A program made the translations under genes and the position numbers. This document shows, in pieces, positions 49,672-60,596 of a stretch of 64,000 nt of DNA. The DNA is taken from NCBI RefSeq assembly GCF_017355525.1, contig NZ_CP067395.1, positions 4,185,001-4,249,000 of the forward strand, written 5' to 3'. The notes under the pieces are model-generated. The model was not told the origin of the DNA, searched no databases, and was given only the letters and a program-made list of their open reading frames with translations. Source of the stretch: Lysobacter enzymogenes. GTDB taxonomy: Bacteria; Pseudomonadota; Gammaproteobacteria; Xanthomonadales; Xanthomonadaceae. Every line of letters begins with the position of its first letter. Position 1 is the first letter of the stretch.

Positions 49672-52600
49672 ATGGACTTGTCCCGCTACTTCATCGACCG
49701 CCCGATCTTCGCCGCGGTGCTGTCGATCCTGATCTTCGCCGCCGGCCTGATCGCGCTGCCGAACCTGCCGGTCAGCGAATACCCCGACGTGGTGCCGCCG
49801 ACGGTGGTGGTGCGCGCGGTCTATCCCGGCGCCAATCCGCAGGCCATCGCCCAGACCGTGGCCACGCCGCTGGAGGAAGCGGTCAACGGCGTGCAGGACA
49901 TGATGTACATGAAGTCGGTGGCCGGCACCGACGGCGTGCTGGTGCTCACCGTCACCTTCAAGCCCGGCACCGATCCCGACCAGGCCCAGGTGCAGGTGCA
50001 GAACCGGGTCGGACAAGCGCTGGCGCGCCTGCCCGAAGACGTGCGCCGCCAAGGCGTGACCACGCAGAAGCAGTCGCCGACGCTGACCCTGCTGGTGCAT
50101 CTGGTCTCGCCCGACGGCCGCTACGACTCGCTGTACCTGCGCAACTACGCCACGCTCAAGCTCCGCGACGAACTGGCGCGGCTGCCCGGCGTCGGCCAGA
50201 CCCAGATGTTCGGCAGCGGCGACTACGCCATGCGCATCTGGCTCGATCCGGGCCGGATCGCCGCGCGCGGCCTCAGCGCCGGCGACGTGGTGCGGGCGAT
50301 CCGCGAGCAGAACGTGCAGGTGTCCGCCGGCCAGCTCGGCGCCGAGCCGATGCCGGGCGGCAGCGATTATCTGATTCCGATCAACAGCCAGGGCCGCCTG
50401 CAGAGCGAGGCCGAGTTCGAACGCATCGTGGTCAAGGGCGGCGACGGCGGCGAGATCGTGCGCCTGTCCGACGTGGCCCGGGTCGAACTCGATGCCGGCG
50501 ACTACACCCTGCGCGCACAGCTCGACAACCGCGATGCGGTCGCCATCGGCGTGTTCGAAGCGCCCGGCGCCAATTCCATCGCCTTGTCGGACGCGGTGCG
50601 CGCGCGCATGGCCGAACTGGCGCAACGCTTCCCGCCGGGGCTGGAGCACCGCATCGTCTACGACCCGACCGTGTTCGTGCGCGATTCGATCCGCGCGGTG
50701 GTGACGACGCTGGCCGAAGCGGTGCTGCTGGTGGTGCTGGTGGTGATCCTGTTCCTGCAGACCTGGCGCGCCTCGGTCATTCCGCTGATCGCGGTGCCGG
50801 TCTCGGTAGTGGGAACCTTCGCGGTGTTGTACGTGCTCGGCTTCTCGATCAACACCTTGAGCCTGTTCGGGCTGGTGCTGGCGATCGGCATCGTCGTCGA
50901 CGACGCGATCGTGGTGGTCGAGAACGTCGAGCGCAACATCGAAGACGGCCTGAGCCCGCTCGATGCCGCGCACAAGGCGATGAAAGAAGTGTCCGGGCCG
51001 ATCGTAGCGATCGCGCTGGTGCTGTGCGCGGTGTTCGTGCCGATGGCGTTCCTGTCCGGGGTGACCGGCCAGTTCTATCGCCAGTTCGCGGTCACCATCG
51101 CCATCTCCACGATGATCTCGGCGATCAACTCGCTGACCCTGTCGCCGGCGCTGGCCGCGCGCCTGCTCAAGCCGCACGGCGCCGGCCAGGACGCGCCGAC
51201 GCGGTTGATCGAGCGTCTGTTCGGCTGGCTGTTCCGTCCGTTCAACCGCGCCTTCGGCGCCGGCGCGCAGCGCTACCAGGCCGCGGTCGCGCGCCTGCTC
51301 GGCCGCCGCGGCGCGGTCGCGGCGGTGTACCTGGCCTTGCTGTTGGCGACCGCCGCGATGTTCCAGGCGGTGCCCGGCGGCTTCATTCCGACCCAGGACA
51401 AGCTGTACCTGATCGGCGGCATCAAGCTGCCCGAAGGCGCCTCGCTGGCGCGCACGGACGCGGCGATCCGCAAGATGAGCGCGATCGCGATGGCCACGCC
51501 CGGCGTGCACGCCGCCGAAGCTTATCCCGGCCTCAACCCGTTGCAGTTCACCAACACGCCCAACACCGGCACGCTGTTCTTCGAACTCGAGCCGTTCGCT
51601 GCGCGCAGCCGCAGCGCCAGCGCGATCAACGACGAACTCAACGCCAGGTTCGCCGCCTTGCAGGACGGCGCGGCGTTCTCGTTCATGCCGCCGCCGATCC
51701 TCGGCCTCGGCACCGGCTCGGGCTATGCGCTGTACGTGCAGGACCGCGACGGCCAGGGCTACGGCGCCTTGCAGGGCGCGCTCAACGACTACACCGCGGC
51801 GATCGCGCAGGTGCCCGGGCTCGGTTATCCGATCAGCACCTATCAGGCCAACGTGCCGCAGCTCGACGCGCAGGTCGACCGGACCAAGGCCAAGGCCCAG
51901 GGCGTGGCGCTGAGCGAGGTGTTCGACACCTTGCAGACCTATCTGGGCTCGGCCTACGTCAACGACTTCAACCAGTTCGGCCGCACCTGGCAGGTGATCG
52001 CGCAGGCCGACGGCAGCCACCGCGACAGCGTCGAGGACGTCGGCCGCCTGCAACTGCGCAACCAGCGCGGCGAGATGGTGCCGCTGGCTTCGCTGGTGAC
52101 CCTGCGCGAAACCTACGGGCCGGATCCGGTGATCCGCTACAACGGCTATCCGGCCTTCGACCTGGCCGGCGAGGCCGACCCGCGCGCGCTGTCGTCGGGG
52201 CAGGCGATGCGCGCGCTGGAAACGCTGGCGCGCTCGGCGCTGCCGCGCGGCATGCGGATCGAATGGACCGATCTGAGCTACCAGCAGGCGACTCAGGGAC
52301 GCGCGGCGCTGATCGTGTTCCCGCTGGCGATCCTGCTCGCGTTCCTGGTGCTGGCCGCGTTGTACGAAAGCTGGACCCTGCCGCTGGCGGTGATCCTGAT
52401 CGTGCCGGCGACGCTGCTGTCGGCCCTGGTCGGGGTGTGGCTCGACGGCGGCGACAACAACGTGTTCGTGCAGGTCGGCCTGGTGGTGTTGATGGGGCTG
52501 GCGTGCAAGAACGCGATCCTGATCGTCGAGTTCGCGCGCGAGCTGGAATCGCAAGGCCGCGGCATCGTCGAGGCCGCGCTGGAAGCCTGCCGCCTGCGCC

Positions 52601-52845
52601 TGCGGCCGATCGTGATGACCTCGGTGGCCTTCATCGCCGGCACCGTGCCCCTGCTGCTCGGCCACGGCGCCGGCAGCGAAGTGCGCGCGGCGACCGGGGC
52701 GACGGTGTTCGCCGGGATGATCGGGGTGACCGTGTTCGGCCTGTTCCTGACCCCGGTGTTCTACGTCGCGCTGCGCCGTTGGGCCGCGCGCCGGCGCGCA
52801 CCGCACGCTGCGCCGCCGGCGCTCGCGGCCGGTGAGGTTCGGTGA
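49672..52845 (+). CDS. RND (HAE1 type) multidrug efflux permease
   Basis: A 1057-residue proton-driven inner-membrane pump of the AcrB/MexF type. It starts MDLSRYFIDRPIFAAVLSILIF, contains the periplasmic docking and pore domains, and has the TM4 proton-relay aspartates in GIVVDDAIVVVENVER plus the conserved MGLACKNAILIVEF in the C-terminal half. GGAGG lies 7 bases before the ATG; a TTG further upstream is less likely. No membrane-fusion protein or outer-membrane channel gene is next to it, so it must borrow partners from elsewhere. Confidence 0.93.
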   Translation: MDLSRYFIDRPIFAAVLSILIFAAGLIALPNLPVSEYPDVVPPTVVVRAVYPGANPQAIAQTVATPLEEAVNGVQDMMYMKSVAGTDGVLVLTVTFKPGTDPDQAQVQVQNRVGQALARLPEDVRRQGVTTQKQSPTLTLLVHLVSPDGRYDSLYLRNYATLKLRDELARLPGVGQTQMFGSGDYAMRIWLDPGRIAARGLSAGDVVRAIREQNVQVSAGQLGAEPMPGGSDYLIPINSQGRLQSEAEFERIVVKGGDGGEIVRLSDVARVELDAGDYTLRAQLDNRDAVAIGVFEAPGANSIALSDAVRARMAELAQRFPPGLEHRIVYDPTVFVRDSIRAVVTTLAEAVLLVVLVVILFLQTWRASVIPLIAVPVSVVGTFAVLYVLGFSINTLSLFGLVLAIGIVVDDAIVVVENVERNIEDGLSPLDAAHKAMKEVSGPIVAIALVLCAVFVPMAFLSGVTGQFYRQFAVTIAISTMISAINSLTLSPALAARLLKPHGAGQDAPTRLIERLFGWLFRPFNRAFGAGAQRYQAAVARLLGRRGAVAAVYLALLLATAAMFQAVPGGFIPTQDKLYLIGGIKLPEGASLARTDAAIRKMSAIAMATPGVHAAEAYPGLNPLQFTNTPNTGTLFFELEPFAARSRSASAINDELNARFAALQDGAAFSFMPPPILGLGTGSGYALYVQDRDGQGYGALQGALNDYTAAIAQVPGLGYPISTYQANVPQLDAQVDRTKAKAQGVALSEVFDTLQTYLGSAYVNDFNQFGRTWQVIAQADGSHRDSVEDVGRLQLRNQRGEMVPLASLVTLRETYGPDPVIRYNGYPAFDLAGEADPRALSSGQAMRALETLARSALPRGMRIEWTDLSYQQATQGRAALIVFPLAILLAFLVLAALYESWTLPLAVILIVPATLLSALVGVWLDGGDNNVFVQVGLVVLMGLACKNAILIVEFARELESQGRGIVEAALEACRLRLRPIVMTSVAFIAGTVPLLLGHGAGSEVRAATGATVFAGMIGVTVFGLFLTPVFYVALRRWAARRRAPHAAPPALAAGEVR

Positions 52846-52975
52846 GCGAAGCCTCCCGCGCCGCTCGGCGAAGGCCGCGCGGCGCGGGCGCGGCCGACGT
52901 AGGGAGGCGGTCGGCAGCGTGCGTTGCTACGTGTACATTGGTCGCCGCAGGGGCGACGGCACCGAGGGGACGCAA

Positions 52976-53464
52976 GTGCAGCAAGCAATCCGACTGGCCG
53001 GCTTCTTCGCCGCCCACGGCGTGTGGTGCGTGGCCGACGGCGAGGACCTGATCCCGATCTACGCCTTCGAAGACGCCGCCGGCGAGCGCAAGATGATCCG
53101 CTACGCCGGCGAGCAGCTGGAGGAGGCGGTGGCCGAAGCGCGCGCGCGGCTGTCGGCGAACCCGGACACCGCGCAGCACGCGGTGCTGGTCCACGACGGC
53201 TTCGTGACCTTGCCTTCGGGCCGCACCGACGCGCTGATCCTGAGCGTGCGCGACTTCGCCGGCGATCTCGCCGCGACCCTGGCCGTGCCTTACCGCAACG
53301 CCGCCCACCCGCTCGGCTTCGCCGTGCACCGGCCCAAGTTCCTCGACTGGCGCGGCGAGTCCGAGCCCGATTACGCCCGCCTCGGCGAGGACTTCTTCGC
53401 CGGGGTGGAAGAACACGAGATGGGCGACCGGGTCTGGCAGGCGCGGCTCGACGATTCGATCTGA
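52976..53464 (+). CDS. Conserved hypothetical protein
   Basis: A 162-residue soluble protein with an alpha/beta pattern. It starts at a GTG with GAGGGGA upstream (VQQAIRLAGFFAAHGVWCVADGEDLIPIY); the longer frame upstream from 52832 is Arg-rich and implausible. No membrane helix or known motif. It follows the RND gene after 130 bases on the same strand. Not recognised. Confidence 0.65.
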   Translation: MQQAIRLAGFFAAHGVWCVADGEDLIPIYAFEDAAGERKMIRYAGEQLEEAVAEARARLSANPDTAQHAVLVHDGFVTLPSGRTDALILSVRDFAGDLAATLAVPYRNAAHPLGFAVHRPKFLDWRGESEPDYARLGEDFFAGVEEHEMGDRVWQARLDDSI

Positions 53465-53605
53465 GCGCCGGCCGCGCCGAACCTTGATCGGCATCGCACA
53501 AAATCCAGGCGCGGCGCAAAGCAATTGCCATCGTCGGCGAACATCATGGCGGGTCGCCGGCAGCCGCCGGCGTTACCGACTTCCGCCCGCCAACGCCCGT
53601 AGCCG

Positions 53606-55240
53606 ATGACCGATCCGCAACGCCGCCGCTTCCTCATCGGACTCACCGTCGGCGGCGCCGCCACCGTGGCGGGGCCGATCGCGATGTGGCGCTACACCGG
53701 CGGCCACGGCCACCGCATGGGCGCGCTGCCGGACCTGCAATCGCTGCCGCCGGACGCGCGCTTCGTGCAGCCGCTGCGCATTCCCGGCAGCGAAGGCCCG
53801 ATGGCCGAGATCGACCTGCGCCGGCCGCTGCAGTTGACCGCGCGTACCGCGCAAGCCGAACTGTTCCCCGGGCCGCCGACGCAACTGTGGGCCTACACCG
53901 CCCGCGTCGCCGGCGGCGAGGCGCTGAACCCGCTGCTGCGCGCGCGCCGCGGCGACAGCATCGAGGTCGGCCTCGACAACCGGCTGGCCGAAGCGACGAC
54001 GCTGCACTGGCACGGCCTGCACGTCGACGAGGCCAACGACGGCAGCGGCCTGTATCCGGTCGCCGCCGGCAGCCAATACCGTTATCGATTGCGCGTGGAC
54101 AACCGCGCCGGCCTGTACTGGTACCACGCCCATCCGCACGGCCGCACCGGCGCGCAGTTGCAGCGCGGTCTGGCCGGCCTGCTGCTGGTCGAAGACGACG
54201 AAGAACTGGCGCTGCGCCAGCGCCTGGGCCTGCGTTGGGGCGAGCGCGACCTGCCGCTGATGATCGCCGACAAGCAGGTCGACGCGCGCAACGCCATCGT
54301 CTACAAGGACGGCGCCGACGACTGGATCGGCAACCGCGTGCTGGTCAACTGGACGCCGGAACCTTATCTCGACGTGATTCCGGCCTGGTACCGCTTCCGC
54401 CTCGCCAACGTGTCCAACGCGCGCCTGCTGCGCCCGTGTTTCCTGCACGAAGACAAGCCGCTGCCGATGCTGCTGATCGGCAGCGACGGCGGCCTGCTCG
54501 AACGCGCCTGGCCGATCGACGACCTGTTCCTGGCGCCGGCGCAGCGCGCCGACGTGCTGGTCGACTTCGGCGCGCTCAAGCCCGGCGCCAAGGCGGTGCT
54601 GCGCAGCCTCGACTACGTGGCGATGGAAAACGAAGACGAGTCCGGCGCGTTCGCGCCCGACCCGATGGGCGACCATCCCGGCGCGGCGGCGATGGGCGAG
54701 CCCTTGGACCTGATGGAACTGCGGGTGATCGAATGCGTCACCGAGCGCCCGCCGGCCCAACTGCCTTCGCTCGATGCGATGTCGGCGGTGCCGGCGCCGC
54801 CGGACACCGCCGACTGGCCGGTGCGCGCGCTGCGCCTGCGCATGGACGAACAAGGCCGCTGGTTCATCAACGACTGGAATTTCCACCTCAGCGGCCACGA
54901 TCCGGCGTTCACGGTGAAGCGCGGAACCCGCGAGGTCTGGGAAATCCGCAACAGCATGACCAGCATGCCGCACCCGATGCACCTGCACGGCTTCCAGTTC
55001 CGGGTGGTATCGCGCGCGATCAGCCCGCCGGACATCCGCGGCCGCCAAGTCGCGCCGGGCGGCCTGACGCCGCAGGACCTGGGCTGGAACGACACCGTGG
55101 TGGTGTGGCCCGGCGAGATCGTGCGCATCGCCATCGACTTCTCGCAGCCGTTCGCGGGCGTGCAGCGCTACATGCTCCATTGCCACAACCTCGAGCACGA
55201 GGACATGGGCATGATGCTGACCTTCGCCGTCGCCGACTGA
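53606..55240 (+). CDS. Tat-exported multicopper oxidase (CueO/laccase-like)
   Basis: A 544-residue periplasmic oxidase that would oxidise Cu(I) or phenolics with oxygen. A twin-arginine signal (RRRFLIG, residues 6-12) precedes three cupredoxin domains. The copper ligands are HWHG (134-137), HAH (174-176), HPMHLHG (456-462) and the HCHNLEHEDMGM motif (525-536), whose Cys526 and Met complete the type 1 site. No methionine-rich insert typical of CueO is seen, so a general laccase or bilirubin-oxidase-like role is possible. Confidence 0.92.
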   Translation: MTDPQRRRFLIGLTVGGAATVAGPIAMWRYTGGHGHRMGALPDLQSLPPDARFVQPLRIPGSEGPMAEIDLRRPLQLTARTAQAELFPGPPTQLWAYTARVAGGEALNPLLRARRGDSIEVGLDNRLAEATTLHWHGLHVDEANDGSGLYPVAAGSQYRYRLRVDNRAGLYWYHAHPHGRTGAQLQRGLAGLLLVEDDEELALRQRLGLRWGERDLPLMIADKQVDARNAIVYKDGADDWIGNRVLVNWTPEPYLDVIPAWYRFRLANVSNARLLRPCFLHEDKPLPMLLIGSDGGLLERAWPIDDLFLAPAQRADVLVDFGALKPGAKAVLRSLDYVAMENEDESGAFAPDPMGDHPGAAAMGEPLDLMELRVIECVTERPPAQLPSLDAMSAVPAPPDTADWPVRALRLRMDEQGRWFINDWNFHLSGHDPAFTVKRGTREVWEIRNSMTSMPHPMHLHGFQFRVVSRAISPPDIRGRQVAPGGLTPQDLGWNDTVVVWPGEIVRIAIDFSQPFAGVQRYMLHCHNLEHEDMGMMLTFAVAD

Positions 55241-55280
55241 CCGTTCGTCTTCTCTCTTTATGCATCTTCGGAGTTCCGCC

Positions 55281-56057
55281 ATGCCGCGTTCGCTGCTCGT
55301 CCTGTCCGCGTTGTCGCTCGCGCTCGCCGGCGCCCTGGTCGCGTGCGCGCCTAGCGGCTCGGGCGCAGGCAAGAACACCGCCGCCGCGCCGTCGGCGCCG
55401 CTGGCGAAGGCCGACGTGGACAGCGAACGGGCGAAGATCAGCTACGTGGTCGGCCGCGATTTCGCCCGCAGCGTCGAACCGATCCGCGCCGAACTCGACA
55501 CCGAACTGGTGCTGCGCGCGATCCGCGACGCCCAGGCCGGCCGCCCTTCGCTGTTCGACGACAGCGAAAGCAAGCGCATCCGCGACGGCTTCAGCGCGCA
55601 CCTGCGCGACAAGCACGACCAGGAGGTCAAGGCGCTGGCCTCGCGCAATCTCGCCGCGGGCGAGGCGTTCCTGGCCAAGAACGCGAAAGCCGAAGGGGTG
55701 AAGACCACCGCGTCGGGGCTGCAATACCAAGCGATCAAGCAAGGCCAGGGCGCGCACCCGAAGGCCAGCGACACGGTGCGGGTGAACTACGTCGGCACGC
55801 TGATCGACGGCAGCAAGTTCGAGAGCACCTACGACACCGACCATCCGGCCGAGTTCGTGCTGTCGCAGGTGATGCCGGGCTGGACCGAAGGCGTGCAGCT
55901 GATGACGCCCGGCGCGAAGTACCGGTTCTGGATGCCGCCGAAGCTGGCGTACGGCGATCGCGGGCTGGCCGGGCAGATCGAGCCGAATTCGGTGCTGGCG
56001 TTCGAGGTGGAGTTGCTGGAGATCGCGGGGCAGGGCGCGCCGACGCACGACGAGTAA
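55281..56057 (+). CDS. FKBP-type peptidyl-prolyl isomerase lipoprotein
   Basis: A 258-residue envelope foldase of the FkpA/Mip layout. The lipobox LVAC places the lipidated cysteine at residue 22. A helical dimerisation region (about 45-140) leads to the FKBP domain at about 150-250 (YVGTLIDGSKFESTYD, LSQVMPGWTEGVQLM, AYGDRG). CGGAG lies 8 bases before the ATG. It is 40 bases after the oxidase gene, so it may be cotranscribed. Confidence 0.93.
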   Translation: MPRSLLVLSALSLALAGALVACAPSGSGAGKNTAAAPSAPLAKADVDSERAKISYVVGRDFARSVEPIRAELDTELVLRAIRDAQAGRPSLFDDSESKRIRDGFSAHLRDKHDQEVKALASRNLAAGEAFLAKNAKAEGVKTTASGLQYQAIKQGQGAHPKASDTVRVNYVGTLIDGSKFESTYDTDHPAEFVLSQVMPGWTEGVQLMTPGAKYRFWMPPKLAYGDRGLAGQIEPNSVLAFEVELLEIAGQGAPTHDE

Positions 56058-56080
56058 GCGCGTCGCGAGCGCAACGGAAA

Positions 56081-56181
56081 GCGTCGGAACCGAAGTCGCT
56101 CCCGCAAGCGCCCGCTTGCTTATCGATGTCACCCGCGCCGGCGCAAGCCTGCCCTTGTGGGAGGGACTTCGGTCCCGACGC
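56081..56181. repeat. Second palindromic repeat family, inverted pair
   Basis: Inverted arm at 56081-56107 (GCGTCGGAACCGAAGTCGC) and forward arm at 56155-56181 (TTGTGGGAGGGACTTCGGTC). The core stem is GGGACttCGGTCCC-like with changed bases on both sides. Confidence 0.65.
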
Positions 56182-56360
56182 TGTTCGCTGCGCCCGCCGC
56201 TCGCCGCAACTGCGAAAGTTGTGACGCAGACCGCGCGAAGCACGCAACAGCCGCGCATTGCGTCGCAATCGTGTAGCAGTTTTCCGGCCAAACTCCGCAG
56301 CCATCGCGGCTGTCGTCCGCGATCCCCGCTTTCAGCCAACTCCACCGCCGGAGACAGCCA

Positions 56361-58106
56361 GTGACCGCCATCGCCCTGCGCGCCCCGTTGTGCGCCGCCC
56401 TCGCCACCGCCCTGATCGGCGCCGCATCGCTCGCGCCCGCGCAGGCCGCGCAGCGCACCCTGCAGCTGTCGGAAGACGCCACCCAGAGCAAGCCGGTGAC
56501 CGCGTCCGCGCTGCGCGGCACGCCGCTGGCCAAGGCCGGCGCCGCCGACCGCGTCTGCGAGACCGGCGCGAAGTGGCTGCGGCTGGGCTTCAAGCAGCTC
56601 AAGCTGTCGGGCTACGACTCGCTGGTGCTGACCAGCAGCGGCGGCGACAAGCTGGTGTTCGAAGGCGGCCACTGGAACGAGCGCAGCTTCACCACCCGCG
56701 CGCTGCGCGGCGAATGCGTCGCGATCCAGCCGTATTTCAGCCAGCCCGACAGCGCGTTCCAGCTCGACCGCTACGACTACAGCGCGGTCGCGCTGGACAA
56801 GGCCACGGTGGTGGTCGCCGGCGCCGGCGACATCTGCGACACCAGCGGCAACGCCTGCCAGGGCACCTCGGACCTGATCGTCTCGATCAACCCGACCGCG
56901 GTGTTCACCGCCGGCGACAACGCGTACAACAGCGGCACCCTGAGCGAATACAACAGCCGCTACGCGCCGACCTGGGGCCGCTTCAAGGCGCTGACCAGCC
57001 CCTCGCCCGGCAACCACGACTACAGCACCACCGGCGCCAAGGGCTACTTCGACTACTTCAACGGCAGCGGCAACCAGACCGGCCCGGCCGGCGACCGCAG
57101 CAAGGGCTATTACAGCTGGGACGTCGGCGACTGGCATTTCATCGCCCTCAACACCATGAGCGGCGGCACCGTCGCGCAGACCCAGATCGACTGGCTCAAG
57201 TCCGATCTCGCCGCCAACACCAAGCCGTGCACCGCGGCGTACTTCCACCATCCGTTGCTGAGCCGCGGCAGCTACTCCGGCTACAGCCAGGTCAAGCCGT
57301 TCTGGGACGCGCTGTACGCGGCCAAGGCCGACCTGGTGCTGGTCGGCCACGACCACAACTACCAGCGCTACGGCAAGATGAATCCCGACAAGGCCGCGGC
57401 CAGCGACGGCATCCGCCAGGTCCTGGTCGGCACCGGCGGGCGCGCGTTCTACGGCATCAGCGGCAGCCACGCTTTGCTGGAATCGAGCAACGACAGCACC
57501 TTCGGCGTGCTCAAGCTGACCCTGACCGCGAGCGGCTACACCGGCGACTTCGTGCCGCGCGCCGGCAGCAGCTACACCGACCACTTCACCGGCACCTGCA
57601 ACAAGGGCAGCGGCAATCCGCCGACCCAGACGATCACCTTGAACAGCGTGCGCGACGTGACGGTCAAGTCCGGCGGCAGCCGCGACAACAGCGCCACGCT
57701 GTACGCCGACGGCAGCGACGGCGGCCAGGTGCTGCGCGGGCTGATGGCCTGGGACGTGTCCGCCGCCGCGGGCAAGACCGTCACCGGCGCGCAGGTCAAG
57801 CTGCAGGTCACCGACCGTTCCACCGGCACCTACGACCTCTACAGCGCCGGCGCCGCGTGGACCGAAGCCAACGCGACTTACAGCGGCGTCGGCCTCGGCG
57901 CCAAGATCGGTTCGATCGTGCCGAGCGCGACCGGCGCGCAGACCCTCACGCTCAACGCGGCGGGTTTGCAGCTGGTCAAGGACTGGGCGTCGGGCGCTGC
58001 CGCCAACAACGGCGTGGTGCTGTCGTCGAGCTCCAGCGACGGCGTGGATTGGTCTTCGCGCGAGGGTTCCAACGCGCCGCAGCTGATCCTCACGTACACG
58101 CCCTGA
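56361..58106 (+). CDS. Secreted metallophosphoesterase with C-terminal DNRLRE-type domain
   Basis: A 581-residue exported protein. A signal peptide ends near AQAA. After an N-terminal region of about 115 residues comes the calcineurin-like phosphoesterase domain (about 150-410) with GAGDICD, GDNAYN, GNHDY, HHPLL and GHDHNY, giving the full dinuclear metal site of purple-acid-phosphatase-like enzymes. The C-terminal ~160 residues are a beta-sandwich of the DNRLRE type. The start is a GTG with GGAGA upstream. It probably releases phosphate from organic compounds outside the cell. Confidence 0.9.
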   Translation: MTAIALRAPLCAALATALIGAASLAPAQAAQRTLQLSEDATQSKPVTASALRGTPLAKAGAADRVCETGAKWLRLGFKQLKLSGYDSLVLTSSGGDKLVFEGGHWNERSFTTRALRGECVAIQPYFSQPDSAFQLDRYDYSAVALDKATVVVAGAGDICDTSGNACQGTSDLIVSINPTAVFTAGDNAYNSGTLSEYNSRYAPTWGRFKALTSPSPGNHDYSTTGAKGYFDYFNGSGNQTGPAGDRSKGYYSWDVGDWHFIALNTMSGGTVAQTQIDWLKSDLAANTKPCTAAYFHHPLLSRGSYSGYSQVKPFWDALYAAKADLVLVGHDHNYQRYGKMNPDKAAASDGIRQVLVGTGGRAFYGISGSHALLESSNDSTFGVLKLTLTASGYTGDFVPRAGSSYTDHFTGTCNKGSGNPPTQTITLNSVRDVTVKSGGSRDNSATLYADGSDGGQVLRGLMAWDVSAAAGKTVTGAQVKLQVTDRSTGTYDLYSAGAAWTEANATYSGVGLGAKIGSIVPSATGAQTLTLNAAGLQLVKDWASGAAANNGVVLSSSSSDGVDWSSREGSNAPQLILTYTP

Positions 58107-58156
58107 GCGCTGCGCGCCGCAAGCGCTGATGCGCTTGCGGCCGGACCGGCGCAAAC

Positions 58157-58192
58157 GAAAACGCCCGCGGACTGCGCGGGCGTTTTCTTTTC
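58157..58192. terminator. Bidirectional terminator between convergent genes
   Basis: A 13-bp stem GAAAACGCCCGCG / CGCGGGCGTTTTC with a 5-base loop gives T-runs in both directions. Confidence 0.9.
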
Positions 58193-58208
58193 GCGAGCGA
58201 GCGTTCGA

Positions 58209-58673
58209 TCAGGCCGTGGCTTGCAGCGCCGGACGCGCGGCGTGGGTGCCCGCGCCTGCGCCGATCATCAGCTTGACCGATTCCTTGATGCGCTCGGCGC
58301 CGCCGAGCTTCACCGCGGCGATCAGGCGATCGCCGATGGTCTTGTGCTCGTCGGCGCTGCTGGCATGCGCGCCGAGAATGGCCAGGCCTTTCTCGGTGAG
58401 CCGGTAACGCAGCGCCAGATGCACGAACGGAACGCCGTTCAACGACTCCTTGACGCAGGCCGTGCTGCGCACATAACCCTCGTCCAGCAGCCATTCGAAA
58501 GTCGCGCCGCAGGCGAGCACCGCCTGCGCCATGGCTTCGCGGTTGGACGGGTCCACGCCCGGCAGATGACGCGCCGATTCCTCGGCGTTGAAGCGGGCTA
58601 CGACGGGATGCTGCTCAAGCGCCGCCGCGCAGATCCGCGCGGTGGCAATGCTGAAAACCTCGATGTTTTTCAT
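58209..58673 (-). CDS. Hypothetical protein, possibly winged-helix
   Basis: A 154-residue soluble protein. The middle (FEWLLDEGYVRSTACVKESLN and LRYRLTEKGLAILG) resembles a winged-helix fold, in which the YxLTxKG strand is common. The N-terminal 60 residues are helical and the C-terminus is Ala-rich. I do not recognise the family. The upstream spacer (58674-58924) is unusually AT-rich. Confidence 0.6.
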   Translation of the reverse strand: MKNIEVFSIATARICAAALEQHPVVARFNAEESARHLPGVDPSNREAMAQAVLACGATFEWLLDEGYVRSTACVKESLNGVPFVHLALRYRLTEKGLAILGAHASSADEHKTIGDRLIAAVKLGGAERIKESVKLMIGAGAGTHAARPALQATA

Positions 58674-58924
58674 GGATGACGCCCCCTGACGTCCTTGCTA
58701 TTTACGAGGGCATTACGTAAAAACGGCGTGAACGAAATTCATCTAATTGCTTGAAAAATAACGGGTATTTCTTGAGGTTCGTACCGTCTGAACTGTGATG
58801 CCCGGCGCTGCGGCCATGACATGGGATGACAAACTGACCCGCCGCGGCAGATGCATAACGCGGCGCGGCACCCGCCTGTGACGCGGGCGGATCAGTTTGA
58901 TGAACAAAAATGGCCCGGACGCGC
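58674..58924. other. AT-rich spacer upstream of the 58209 gene
   Basis: About 250 bases that are strikingly AT-rich at 58690-58790 against the GC-rich background, with CTTGAAAAATAACGGGTATT near 58751. It probably holds the promoter of the 58209 gene. No gene seen. Confidence 0.4.
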
Positions 58925-60355
<1,431 letters not shown>

Positions 60356-60596
60356 CGGCGTTCTCCTCGGGGCGTTGCGCGCATCCCAGCAGACTGCGCG
60401 CGCGGCGGTCAACCGCGCGGAGGTCGCGTGCTTTCGTTTGGCGGCGGCGTGCGCGTGCTTGCTTTCGGACTGCGCGTGCGGTCGCGCGAACGGCAAAAAA
60501 TCCAAACAAATCCAAATTGCGGCAATCGCGCCGCAACATGGCGAGGCGCGCTTGCGCCACTAGACTGCGGACATCGCCGTCGCTGTGGTACCGATC

